This document shows positions 17,679 through 24,775 of a DNA stretch of 38,264 nucleotides, piece by piece. Position 1 is the stretch's first letter. Every line of letters starts with the position of its first letter. The notes beneath the pieces were generated by a model, which saw only the letters and a program-made list of their open reading frames with translations, was not told where the DNA came from and did not search any database. This DNA is from UBA4744 sp035282865 (lineage in GTDB: Bacteria > Actinomycetota > Acidimicrobiia > Spongiisociales > UBA4744): contig DATEVB010000058.1 of NCBI GenBank assembly GCA_035282865.1, positions 1 through 38,264 of the forward strand. The letters run 5' to 3'. Made by a program: the position numbers and the translations under genes.

Positions 17679-17986
17679 GGCGGCGAGTTCGTGCGCGCTC
17701 CGCCGGGCCCAACCCATCATGTTGCCGGGAGGTCTGCCCTCACGGGCACACCCGCAGAAAGGCTGGGTAGGAACGGCGAGAACGACATCACAGGATGGCC
17801 GCGCCCCATCAGGGACTTCCGACCCTGGTCAAAGCCGGTTGGGTGCCGCACAGTAAGAGTGAGACGCAAGGTCTCCGCGGCCCCCGTCGGCCGGGGTCCA
17901 GCCCGACGCTCGGTGTCCGGCTACCGGCCACGGGGGCCCGGTCGTGGGCGGGTACGCTCATGGTTTCGATCAGGAAGGAGCAATCG
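17679..17986 (+). other. Gene-less 308-base stretch with predicted hairpins
   Basis: No convincing reading frame lies here. Three hairpins can be drawn by eye: 17809-17828 (TCAGGG with CCCTGG, 8-base loop), 17861-17875 (GAGAC with GTCTC, 5-base loop) and 17879-17899 (GGCCCCCG with CCGGGGTCC, one mismatch, 5-base loop). None is followed by a T-run. I looked for hallmarks of tRNA, tmRNA, RNase P, SRP RNA and common riboswitches and found none. The stretch ends with the dodecin promoter. It may be a 3' UTR, a weak terminator or a structured RNA. Confidence 0.35.
17953..17958 (+). promoter_or_regulatory. Candidate -10 element of the dodecin-like gene (TACGCT)
   Basis: TACGCT lies 28 bases before the GTG at 17987. 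A start of RNA near 17965 would leave a 22-base leader carrying the GGAAGGAG ribosome site at 17973-17980. The -35 region has no recognisable consensus. Confidence 0.45.
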
Positions 17987-18214
17987 GTGGTACCCATATC
18001 CAAGACGGTTCGAGTGAGCGGCAGCTCGCCCCGGTCGATCGAGGACGCCATCACCGGCATTCTCGGACGAGCCGCCGAAACACTGGAAGACATCAGGTCG
18101 TTCAAGATCGTCGACGTCGAAGGCACGGTCGACCAGTCGGGAGCGCCGGCCGAGTACACCGTCACCCTGGACATACGCTTCGTCGTCAAAGAAACTGCGG
18201 CCGAGCACGGTTAG
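17987..18214 (+). CDS. Dodecin-like small protein
   Basis: A 75-residue protein with the dodecin pattern: strand (KTVRVSGSSP), helix (SIEDAITGILGRAAETLED) and two long strands (FKIVDVEGTVD, EYTVTLDIRFVV). Dodecins form 12-mer shells that store flavins or CoA. Aligned to the mycobacterial protein by eye, the flavin-stacking Trp of LDWF is Ser38 here (IRSF), so flavin binding is doubtful. The GTG at 17987 sits six bases after GGAAGGAG, an ideal spacing; an upstream in-frame ATG at 17960 falls too close to the -10 box. The downstream hydrolase starts five bases after the stop. Confidence 0.78.
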   Translation: MVPISKTVRVSGSSPRSIEDAITGILGRAAETLEDIRSFKIVDVEGTVDQSGAPAEYTVTLDIRFVVKETAAEHG

Positions 18215-18218
18215 CTCC

Positions 18219-19214
18219 TTGCCGCTCACCTCCGAAAACCACCGGCTGGGAGACGGTGTGTATCGGGTCGCCCTGCCCCTCCCCTTCCCCAGCCCACCGG
18301 CCGTCAACTGCTACCTCTTCGAAGCAGACGACGGGTTGACGCTGCTCGACTGCGGCGTTGACGGCGACCCGCAGCTCGAGCTACTGGCCCGGGCGCTCGA
18401 GAGTCTTGGCTTTGGTCTCGACGATCTGCACCGGTTGGTTGCTTCCCACCTTCACGTCGATCACATGGGCATGGCCAAGCGCATCATCGAGATCACCGGA
18501 TGCGAGTGGGTCATGCACACCTCGGCGACGGCTGAGATACCGCACTACAACGACTGGGCCCATCGTCGCGAGGAGCTCGCCCGCATAGCAGAAGTGGGCG
18601 GAGCCTCCGCCGAGGAGGTCGCTCGCTTCCGCCGGGAAGCGCATCGCCCGGACTGGTTCTCAGAGGCGATCGAGCCGACGCATCCTGTTGAGGACGGCGA
18701 CAGAATCCCGCTGGGCGAAACGCGACATCTGGAGGTCATCTACACCCCCGGCCATCAGGCCAATCATCTATGCCTGCGCGATTCGAGAACAGGACGACTG
18801 TTTTCAGGCGACCACGTACTCCCCCGCATCAGCCCCTTCGTCCCCTACACAGGGGAAGAGCACGATCATCTTGGCTCATACATGGCTTCGCTCAACCGGA
18901 TCGTCGAACTCGATGCTCATGAGACGTATCCCGGGCACGGACCGACCATCGAGCGGGGATCAGCGCGAGCGCATCAGATATTGCTGCACCACCAACGCCG
19001 CCTGGACACGATGCTGGCAGAGCTGGCCGAACGTCCCCGAACGCCCTGGTACGTCATGCAGACCGTGTTCCGGCCCAACTTGAGCCCCATCGAGGAGCGG
19101 CTGGCCCTTCAGGAGACGATGGCACATCTCGAGCACCTCAGGCGGGCTGGACGGGTGGAGCGAAACTTGGTGGAGGGCTGCTGGCGGTACAGGAAGTTGG
19201 AAGCGGAAAGTTAG
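18219..19214 (+). CDS. Metallo-beta-lactamase-fold hydrolase
   Basis: A 331-residue MBL-fold protein. It has the entry strands NCYLFEADDGLTLLDCG, the metal motif HLHVDH (H-x-H-x-D-H), the second-site motif TPGHQANHLCL, then SGDHVLP and a final YPGHGPT. After about residue 240 a helical C-terminal region with LSPIEERLALQETMAHLEHL resembles the winged-helix tail of LACTB2-like/glyoxylase-like hydrolases. The substrate cannot be told; thioesters such as S-acyl-glutathione analogues are common in the family. The first usable start is TTG at 18219, five bases after the dodecin stop, with no clear ribosome site, so coupling is likely. Its last residues KLEAES are encoded by the 19.2-kb repeat. Confidence 0.88.
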   Translation: MPLTSENHRLGDGVYRVALPLPFPSPPAVNCYLFEADDGLTLLDCGVDGDPQLELLARALESLGFGLDDLHRLVASHLHVDHMGMAKRIIEITGCEWVMHTSATAEIPHYNDWAHRREELARIAEVGGASAEEVARFRREAHRPDWFSEAIEPTHPVEDGDRIPLGETRHLEVIYTPGHQANHLCLRDSRTGRLFSGDHVLPRISPFVPYTGEEHDHLGSYMASLNRIVELDAHETYPGHGPTIERGSARAHQILLHHQRRLDTMLAELAERPRTPWYVMQTVFRPNLSPIEERLALQETMAHLEHLRRAGRVERNLVEGCWRYRKLEAES

Positions 19215-19226
19215 AAGCGGGAAGTC
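19192..19226. repeat. Degenerate 6-8 bp tandem repeat at the end of the MBL gene
   Basis: Units on the plus strand read GGAAGTT, GGAAGC, GGAAAGTT, AGAAGC, GGGAAGTC. They are related to the 7-bp repeat at 2608 and supply the final residues and the stop codon of the metallo-beta-lactamase-fold gene. Confidence 0.65.
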
Positions 19227-19285
19227 ACCAGTTCGTGTTGGCGATCATGCCATAACCGGCTACACCGCCGATTTCCTCTTACCCC

Positions 19286-19504
19286 TCAACCTCCGACTTC
19301 CGACTCTCTAAACCCCCGATTGCGGGCCTCCGATAGCTGATCCGGAGCGAAACTCGACAGCAGATTCCTGGCCACGAGATCGTCGGACTCGACCCGCTCG
19401 AATAGCTCGTTGTATTGCTCGTCGTCGTCGCAGTCGTAGACGGTCATCGTGTCCCGCACACCAACGTATCTGAACCCGGCAAATCTCCGCAGTCGGCCCA
19501 TCAT
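19286..19504 (-). CDS. Small acidic protein of unknown function, 72 residues
   Basis: The product starts MMGRLRRFAGFRYVGVRDTM, then becomes acidic (TVYDCDDDEQYNELFERVES) and ends in a predicted helix and a short tail. The ATG at 19504 overlaps the stop of the NTF2-like gene by four bases (ATGA), so the longer upstream frame is rejected and translation is coupled. The C-terminal RESEVGG comes from the heptamer repeat at 19288-19308. I recognise no family. It is the last gene of the minus-strand mutase operon. Confidence 0.6.
   Translation of the reverse strand: MMGRLRRFAGFRYVGVRDTMTVYDCDDDEQYNELFERVESDDLVARNLLSSFAPDQLSEARNRGFRESEVGG
19288..19308. repeat. Heptamer repeat, inverted copy
   Basis: Three heptamers on the plus strand (AACCTCC, GACTTCC, GACTCTC) are the reverse complement of GAGAGTC, GGAAGTC, GGAGGTT. 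They face the direct copy at 19192-19226 across 61 bases, so GGGAAGTC and GACTTCC could pair in RNA. They encode the last residues of the 72-aa gene. Confidence 0.6.
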
Positions 19505-19947
19505 TCTGCTCCCTGCCTGCCACCGGCTTCTTCTCCGGTGTCCCACTCCCCCCAATCCTGCCATTCGTCCATCTCATCCGCATCGGGCTCTTCGACCAGC
19601 AGATCGCTCCCCGGCGTGTCGACATAGGTGATCCGGTCAACGAGTTCACCTTCGGTCGACAGTTCGAGGTAGCCCATGAGCCCATAGGACCCTTGCTCGT
19701 CGGGGACCCACAGCGCCACGATCGGCTGGTTCCCGTCTTCACCTCTGGTGGCAACGACCTGGGGGTAACGGCGTAGCAGTCCCGCCAGTCCTTCGACGGC
19801 GCTCTCGACACCCTCCCCGTCGAACAGATCGGAGGTCACGTCGGCGGTGACCAGGTCGGCCAGACCGTCCAGATCACGAGCATTGAATAGGTCGACGAAC
19901 TCGTCGCTGGCGTTTTCGACTGCGGCATGGGCGGGATCATTGGTCAT
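19501..19947 (-). CDS. NTF2/SnoaL-like domain protein
   Basis: A 148-residue protein. Residues about 5-105 look like an NTF2/SnoaL alpha-beta cone: ENASDEFVDLFNARDLDGLA is the typical first helix pair, followed by D-V-T-S-D-L, a helix (VEGLAGLLRRYPQVVA), and strands IVALWVPDE and YLELSTEGELVDRITYVD. The C-terminal 45 residues are acidic and low-complexity (DADEMDEWQDWGEWDTGEE). Such folds serve as small-molecule enzymes or binding modules, also as C-terminal domains of SigJ-type sigma factors; no sigma domain is present here. ATG at 19947 follows GGAGGAAACAG. It lies between a possible 58-aa gene and the 72-aa gene with four-base overlaps. Confidence 0.7.
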   Translation of the reverse strand: MTNDPAHAAVENASDEFVDLFNARDLDGLADLVTADVTSDLFDGEGVESAVEGLAGLLRRYPQVVATRGEDGNQPIVALWVPDEQGSYGLMGYLELSTEGELVDRITYVDTPGSDLLVEEPDADEMDEWQDWGEWDTGEEAGGRQGAE

Positions 19948-20120
19948 CTGTTTCCTCCGCTGAAGATCCATCGCACCGGATCACCCACCAGGAGCACCAG
20001 GGCAGGAGGGGGCGAGGCAGACATTCTCCACTCCGGGACCGAACTCGGCGCCAGAGCCAGGAAGGCTGCCAGCATCAGCCGGCCGGCCAGCGAGCGGAAC
20101 TCAGAAACGACTGGACTCAC
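19944..20120 (-). CDS. Possible 58-residue small protein in the mutase operon
   Basis: A GTG-to-TGA frame fills an otherwise empty 153-base gap between the mutase and the NTF2-like gene. Its start overlaps the mutase end by 20 bases and its TGA overlaps the next ATG by four. The product has two hydrophobic stretches, LMLAAFLALA and ALVLLVGDPVRWIF, separated by a Pro/Ser-rich segment. No ribosome site is clear, and an internal ATG at 20075 is an alternative start. Support is the overlap pattern, which matches every other junction in this operon; no homologue is known to me. Confidence 0.35.
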   Translation of the reverse strand: MSPVVSEFRSLAGRLMLAAFLALAPSSVPEWRMSASPPPALVLLVGDPVRWIFSGGNR

Positions 20121-21738
20121 GATAGGTCCCGAATATCGGCTTCAATCTCGACACAATCTCCCCCTCGGTGGCCCGCCGGCGAGCCGCCTCAACCAGGAGG
20201 GGCATCAGGTTGGTGGTGTCGCGAGCGCCCACCTCCAGAGCCGAAAGCGCCGCCTCGACCGCCTGCTGATCTCGGGTACCGCGGACCCCGGCGACCCGCC
20301 TACGTTGCGTCTCCTCGACCGTCTGGGCGATTTGCAGGACCTCGATGGGCTCCTCCTCGTCTTTCACGAACCTGTTGACCCCGACGACGGATCGGTCGCC
20401 GGTGTTGACCGCCTTCTCGAACTCGTAAGCGGAATCGGCGATGGCGGACTGGAAGTAGCTCTCCTCGATGCCGCGCAACACGCCGTCCAGCATTGAGCCG
20501 CGGCCGAGTCGGTCTACAACCTGCAGGATGTCTTCGACACGCCGTTCCATACGATCGGTCATCTCCTCGACGAACCAGGAACCTCCGAGCGGGTCGATGG
20601 TATCCGCCACACCGGTCTCCTCGGCGATGACCTGCTGGGTTCGCAGGGCCAGTTCGGCCGCCGCCTCGGTAGGCAGGGCGTACACCTCGTCGAGGGCGTT
20701 GGTGTGCAAGCTCTGCGTGCCACCAAGCACTGCGGCCAGGGCCTCGACGGTAGTCCTGACAACGTTGTTGTCCGGTTGCTGGGCCGTCAGCGAAACACCG
20801 GCCGTCTGCGCATGAAACCGCAGTTTCAGCGAAGGCTCATCGTCGGTTCCGTATCGCTCCTTCATCCAGCGAGCCCAGATCCGGCGCGCCGCCCGGAACT
20901 TGGCGATCTCTTCGAAGAAGTCGATATGGGCGTCGAAGAAGAAAGAGAATCGCGGGGCAAAATCCTCGATGCGCATCCCGGCCCGCAGGCAAGCCTCCAC
21001 ATAGGCGAATCCGTCGGCCAGGGTGAAGGCCAGTTCCTGGGTGGCATTGGCTCCTGCTTCCCTGATGTGATAGCCGGAGATCGAGATCGTATTCCACTGG
21101 GGCACCTCTGTGCGACAGAAGTCGACCATGTCGACGATCAGCCGCAGATGGGGTTCCGGCGGAAACACCCATTCCTTCTGGGCGATGTACTCCTTCAAGA
21201 TGTCGTTTTGGAGCGTGCCGCGCAGGTTCTTCCAGTCCACGCCCTGCTCTTCGGCGGCCACCAGGAGAAAAGCGAAGAGGATCACCGCCGGGCCGTTGAT
21301 GGTCATGGAAACGGACACATCTCCGAGTGGAATCGCCTCAAAGAGACCTGCCATGTCGTCCGCCGAGTCGATGGCTACCCCGCAGTGACCGACCTCTCCG
21401 AGGGCGATCGCATCATCAGAGTCGTAGCCCATCAAAGTCGGCATGTCGAAAGCAACCGACAGTCCATGCTGGCCTTCCGCCAGCAGTTTCCGAAACCTTT
21501 CATTGGTGTCGGCCACGCCGGCAAACCCGGCGAACTGACGTATCGTCCAGAGCTTGCCGCGATACCCGGTGGCATGAATGCCGCGCGTGTACGGGTAGGC
21601 ACCGGGGAATCCGATACGTTCGTCGACGTTCCCACCGTCAACCAGGGCCGGGACCTCTTCGAAGGAAAGGCTCACGAATCGTTCACGGCGCGGTTGCTGC
21701 CCTCCGTAGTCGCGCTCCCAGTCTTTCCACCCGCTCAA
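20101..21738 (-). CDS. icmA: Adenosylcobalamin-dependent acyl-CoA mutase large subunit, isobutyryl-CoA mutase type
   Basis: A 545-residue catalytic (TIM-barrel) subunit with no B12-binding domain. Family hallmarks are GIHATGYRGKLWTIRQF, GLSVAFDMPTLMGYDSD, LQNDILKEY and SISGYHIREAGA (His224). At the two positions that fix specificity, methylmalonyl-CoA mutase has Tyr89 and Arg207; here they are Phe69 (TIRQFAGF) and Gln187 (KEYIAQKEW), the pair known from isobutyryl-CoA mutase. Spacing to the conserved QND glutamine is the same as in MCM. It would interconvert isobutyryl- and n-butyryl-CoA; the symbol rests on these residues. TTG at 21738, after GGGAGGAAGCC and overlapping the upstream stop by four bases, is preferred over ATG 21780. 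The small B12-binding subunit is not nearby. Confidence 0.88.
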   Translation of the reverse strand: MSGWKDWERDYGGQQPRRERFVSLSFEEVPALVDGGNVDERIGFPGAYPYTRGIHATGYRGKLWTIRQFAGFAGVADTNERFRKLLAEGQHGLSVAFDMPTLMGYDSDDAIALGEVGHCGVAIDSADDMAGLFEAIPLGDVSVSMTINGPAVILFAFLLVAAEEQGVDWKNLRGTLQNDILKEYIAQKEWVFPPEPHLRLIVDMVDFCRTEVPQWNTISISGYHIREAGANATQELAFTLADGFAYVEACLRAGMRIEDFAPRFSFFFDAHIDFFEEIAKFRAARRIWARWMKERYGTDDEPSLKLRFHAQTAGVSLTAQQPDNNVVRTTVEALAAVLGGTQSLHTNALDEVYALPTEAAAELALRTQQVIAEETGVADTIDPLGGSWFVEEMTDRMERRVEDILQVVDRLGRGSMLDGVLRGIEESYFQSAIADSAYEFEKAVNTGDRSVVGVNRFVKDEEEPIEVLQIAQTVEETQRRRVAGVRGTRDQQAVEAALSALEVGARDTTNLMPLLVEAARRRATEGEIVSRLKPIFGTYRESSRF

Positions 21739-22007
21739 GGCTTCCTCCCGACGACAACCTCCGAACCGCAGTTGGGACATGGTGCCACTTCAATGTCTCC
21801 GACTATGAAGCTGAAAGAGCACTCCTGGCAGGTCGTTTTCGGCGACGGCTTCACCGGCTCGGGGGCAACCGGTGGCACCGTCAATGATGGCTCCGGCGCG
21901 GCCGCCGGGCGAACCTCGTTGACCGCCCCGCAGGCCGGACACGGGTATCGGCCGACCCCTTGCACGGGAAACTCGGTACTGCATCGCCCGCACCGAACGG
22001 TCATCAT
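21735..22007 (-). CDS. Double zinc-ribbon protein of unknown function
   Basis: A 90-residue protein with two C-x2-C pairs at each end: CGRCSTEF with CPACGAV near the N-terminus and CQECSFSF with CPNCGSEV near the C-terminus. Each set forms a small zinc ribbon of the kind found in DNA/RNA-binding or assembly factors. The middle is a flexible Pro/Ala/Glu segment (about 33-56). ATG at 22007 overlaps the stop of the upstream gene by four bases, and the stop overlaps the mutase TTG by four. Coupled expression suggests a link to the mutase, such as a chaperone or regulator, but the sequence does not show one. Confidence 0.75.
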   Translation of the reverse strand: MMTVRCGRCSTEFPVQGVGRYPCPACGAVNEVRPAAAPEPSLTVPPVAPEPVKPSPKTTCQECSFSFIVGDIEVAPCPNCGSEVVVGRKP

Positions 22008-22441
22008 GGCGCTTCCTCCACCGCTTCTCCCACGGCCCCGATGGCCGCTAGATACCGGGCCTCACCGGCCAGCACTTCACGGACATCCGCCAGGTCGTAA
22101 CTGACTCCGTGGCGGCCGCTGATTTGCCCGGCTATGTAGGCGACCGCCGGTTCGTGACCACCCGCAACCACCGTTACCTCCCGGGCGTGCTTGCGATCCG
22201 CCAGACCCTGCAGGTAGTACACCTCCCATTCGAGAATACGCCGCACCCCCGCCTTCCCGAGACGCCCACGTACGTCTTCATCCAGGTCTGCCAGTGCGAA
22301 GTCGACGGCATCGTCAACGGAGTAGACGAGGTAACCGGAGTCGGATCGGCGTTGGGCTTCCTGCCAGACCATGGCCGCAATCACCACCAGAAAGGCGGCC
22401 AGCAACAGTGCGCCGACGATGACTGCGGTCTGAGGTGACAT
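22004..22441 (-). CDS. Membrane-anchored protein of unknown function
   Basis: A 145-residue protein with one N-terminal membrane helix (TAVIVGALLLAAFLVVIAAM, about 5-24), a short basic stop (EAQRR) and a soluble domain on one side of the membrane. The soluble part has DDAVDFALADLDEDVRGRLG, then EWEVYYLQGLADRKHA and GEARYLAAIGAVGEAVEE. I recognise no family. The ATG at 22441 is preceded by TAGCAT with seven bases between, so the mRNA may be leaderless; an ATG nine bases upstream would add MIG. Open frame further upstream has poor protein character. It is the first gene of the mutase operon. Confidence 0.6.
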   Translation of the reverse strand: MSPQTAVIVGALLLAAFLVVIAAMVWQEAQRRSDSGYLVYSVDDAVDFALADLDEDVRGRLGKAGVRRILEWEVYYLQGLADRKHAREVTVVAGGHEPAVAYIAGQISGRHGVSYDLADVREVLAGEARYLAAIGAVGEAVEEAP

Positions 22442-22448
22442 GCCAATC

Positions 22449-22454
22449 ATGCTA
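22449..22454 (-). promoter_or_regulatory. Candidate -10 (TAGCAT) of the mutase operon
   Basis: TAGCAT on the minus strand is followed by seven bases and the ATG at 22441. This spacing would start the RNA at the initiation codon. Confidence 0.35.
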
Positions 22455-22588
22455 CCGGGGCCTGCCCCTAACAACCGCCGAACCCGACCGGAGGATGGCC
22501 TCCGGATCCGGCTCTCGGTCCGCGGTCGCCACCTCCGCCGGGAGGAGCCGGGCAGGCGGTGAGTAACCTCGGCGGAAAAGGAGCCGGA

Positions 22589-23515
22589 GTGGATTTTGCC
22601 CTCATGACCGAGCCCCAGTTGGGCGGAACGTACCAAGAGCAGCTCGCCGCCGCCCGCTGGGCAGAACAGGCAGGTCTGGTGGCCTTCGCCCGTTCCGACC
22701 ACTACTACGCCAACCGCCAGCCCGCACCCGACGCAACGGACGCTCTGGCGGTGATGGCCGGGCTCAGCCGGGAAACCGCTCGCATCCGCCTCTGTGTGCT
22801 CGTTTCGCCCATCACCTTCCGGCACCCGGCGGTGCTGGCCAAGACGGCCGCCACTATCGACCAGATGTCGGGTGGGCGCCTCGATCTGGGCGTTGGGACC
22901 GGTTGGATGGATCTCGAACACGATGCCTTCGGGCTGCCCTTCCCTGCCTGGAGCGAGCGGTTCGGCCGATTGGAGGAGGCGCTCCTCTACCTCAAAGCTG
23001 CGTTCGCCGACGGGCCCCAGTCTTTTGCCGGTCGCTACTACGAGCTGGAAGCCGACGTCCGTCCTAACCCGGTCACCACGATCCCCATCATTGTCGGAGG
23101 CCAAGGCCAGGCCCGCACGCCCCGGCTGGCCGGGACCTTCGCCGACGAATACAACCATTTCATTGCCGATCCTTCCGACATCGCCCCCAAGATCGCCAGA
23201 GTCCGCCGGGCCGCGCGGGAGGCCGGTCGCGACCCCGCCATGATCACGATGAGCGTGATGGGACCGGTACTGGTCGGGGTGGACGAAGCTGATTACCGGC
23301 GGAGGCTGGAAGCGGCCGCAGCCGTCCGAGATGATGAACCTGAAGAGCTCGAGCGCAGATGGGTCTCACACAGCATCCCGCTCGGACCTCCCTCCCGGGT
23401 TGCCGAGTCGCTGGCCGGGCTTCGTGAAGCCGGCGTCACCAAGTTCTATGTCCAGCACCTCGACCTTTCCGACCTGTCGGGACTCGACCGGACATTCGAG
23501 GTATTGCGCTCCTGA
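22589..23515 (+). CDS. LLM-class (luciferase-like) oxidoreductase, probably F420-dependent
   Basis: A 308-residue TIM-barrel oxidoreductase of the bacterial luciferase superfamily. Markers are VDFALMTEPQLGG at the N-terminus, ARIRLCVLVSPITFRHPAVLAK, the signature TIDQMSGGRLDLGVGTGW, and IPIIVGGQGQARTPRLAG. F420 as cofactor is inferred from the actinobacterial setting and sequence style; FMN cannot be excluded. The substrate is unknown. The open frame reaches GTG 22559, but GTG at 22589 is preferred: AAAAGGAG stands five bases before it and it gives the family-typical N-terminus. It is divergent from the mutase operon and stands alone. Confidence 0.88.
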   Translation: MDFALMTEPQLGGTYQEQLAAARWAEQAGLVAFARSDHYYANRQPAPDATDALAVMAGLSRETARIRLCVLVSPITFRHPAVLAKTAATIDQMSGGRLDLGVGTGWMDLEHDAFGLPFPAWSERFGRLEEALLYLKAAFADGPQSFAGRYYELEADVRPNPVTTIPIIVGGQGQARTPRLAGTFADEYNHFIADPSDIAPKIARVRRAAREAGRDPAMITMSVMGPVLVGVDEADYRRRLEAAAAVRDDEPEELERRWVSHSIPLGPPSRVAESLAGLREAGVTKFYVQHLDLSDLSGLDRTFEVLRS

Positions 23516-23623
23516 GAAGGGGGGTTCAAGGATCACCACCGCTGGTCGATAATGGCGATAGCGTCTACGGATGTTCAATGGTCTTCCGGTCTCAATCACG
23601 TTTTCAAACAAAGGTGGGTCGCC

Positions 23624-24715
23624 ATGCGTGCACGAGTGACGGTTATCTTCATCGCGATGGCGGTGCTCGGCGCGGCGTGCGGCCCGGGCGGAGATGCCAC
23701 CCCGCCTTCGTCGACGACCCTGCCCTCGACCAGCACCGCCCCGGAGGCCGCCGCCGTCGCCTTCGTGTACTCCTACGAGCCGGGTGACCACCACGACTAC
23801 GGATTCGCCCTGGATCAGACCTTGCAGATGACCGTCGATGCCGAAGGTGATGACAGCCTGCTTGGTGAGGACCCGCCCGAGGACATCAACGTCACCACGT
23901 CCATCACCGGAACCATTTCCTATGACATTGCAGCGGGACCCGAACCGGGAACCCGTCAGATCTCCATCTCCGGCGTGTTCGATCAACTCGACATCGATGG
24001 CACCATCGATGGGGAACCCGTCGACCAGGCCATGATCGAAGACGGGACGGTCCCCGATCTCGTCGAGGTTCCGGACATCACGATCGTCATCGACGAGTTC
24101 GGCCACCTCGTTGCGGTGGATGGCGAGGAGATCCCGGAGGACTTCCCGTTCTTCGGCGGTCCGTTCAGTGAGTTGGGCGAGTTCACATCCGGTGGCCTGA
24201 GTGGCCATTTCGGTCCCGCCTTTCCAGATGAGCCCCTGGCAGTCGGAGACACCTGGTCGTTCACCCAATCCGATGAGATCGAAGGACTCGACGCCGCCAT
24301 GTCGATCACCTCGACCTACGAGGTCATCGGGACCGAGACGGTGGACGGGCACGAGGTTGCGGCGATCGAGTTCACCACCGAAACCTCGGAGGTGATCCTC
24401 GACCTGGGAGAGATGTTCCAGGGACTCTTCGACGCATTCGGCGAACTCGGAGCAGAACCAGGGGATACGACCTCGGACACCGGGCGGGAGACCCCGGACA
24501 TCACCTTCGTGATCACCGTGGCACCGTCCACCGCCAACGGCACGGTGTGGTTCGACCAGGAAGCCGGCATCGTCGAGAAATACTCGCAGGACACGACCAG
24601 CACCATCTCGATGCTCATGGATTTCTCGGACGCAGAAGCGGTGGTCCGCACGGCCGTCACCATGGACCTCGACATGCGGCTGACGGCGGAACTGATCGAG
24701 GGGCAGTCGGCCTGA
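23624..24715 (+). CDS. Secreted lipoprotein of unknown function
   Basis: A 363-residue acidic protein with a lipoprotein signal: MRARVTVIFIAMAVLGAACG, lipobox LGAAC with Cys19 as the lipidation site. A Ser/Thr/Pro-rich spacer follows (PPSSTTLPSTST). The mature part is beta-rich and Asp/Glu-rich with alternating Thr/Ile strands, including TSITGTISYDIAAGP, a central GDTWSFTQSDEIEG and a C-terminal half with TVWFDQEAGIVEKYSQ; this last pattern recalls surface lipoproteins that accumulate a measurable ligand in a beta-sheet cavity, but no family is certain. ATG at 23624 gives a clean signal peptide with AAAGGTGG upstream; the longer frame from 23552 is rejected. Confidence 0.82.
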   Translation: MRARVTVIFIAMAVLGAACGPGGDATPPSSTTLPSTSTAPEAAAVAFVYSYEPGDHHDYGFALDQTLQMTVDAEGDDSLLGEDPPEDINVTTSITGTISYDIAAGPEPGTRQISISGVFDQLDIDGTIDGEPVDQAMIEDGTVPDLVEVPDITIVIDEFGHLVAVDGEEIPEDFPFFGGPFSELGEFTSGGLSGHFGPAFPDEPLAVGDTWSFTQSDEIEGLDAAMSITSTYEVIGTETVDGHEVAAIEFTTETSEVILDLGEMFQGLFDAFGELGAEPGDTTSDTGRETPDITFVITVAPSTANGTVWFDQEAGIVEKYSQDTTSTISMLMDFSDAEAVVRTAVTMDLDMRLTAELIEGQSA

Positions 24716-24763
24716 GCCGGCTAGAGGATCCGACCTGGAATTCCACTATACCCGTCGTGTATT

Positions 24764-24769
24764 TAGGCT
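24764..24769 (+). promoter_or_regulatory. Candidate -10 (TAGGCT) of sufC-sufS-sufU, leaderless
   Basis: TAGGCT is followed by six bases and the ATG at 24776. A weak -35, TTCCAC at 24741-24746, sits at a 17-base spacing. No ribosome site precedes the ATG, which fits a leaderless mRNA. Confidence 0.5.
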
Positions 24770-24775
24770 GTGCCC

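Noticed and set aside
17679..17952. Known structured RNA (tRNA, tmRNA, RNase P, SRP RNA or riboswitch)
   Set aside because: None of the conserved sequence blocks of these families is present; only simple hairpins can be drawn.
17795..17986. N-terminal extension of the dodecin-like protein
   Set aside because: The residues have no dodecin-like features, and the extension crosses the TACGCT box and the GGAAGGAG site that sits at ideal distance from GTG 17987.
21739..21780. ATG at 21780 as mutase start
   Set aside because: It lies inside the zinc-ribbon gene. TTG at 21738 has GGGAGGAAGCC before it and a four-base overlap with the upstream stop, like its neighbours.
22459..23158. Long minus-strand frame antisense to the LLM oxidoreductase
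   Set aside because: It is an open shadow frame in GC-rich DNA with low protein character; the plus-strand gene has clear family motifs.
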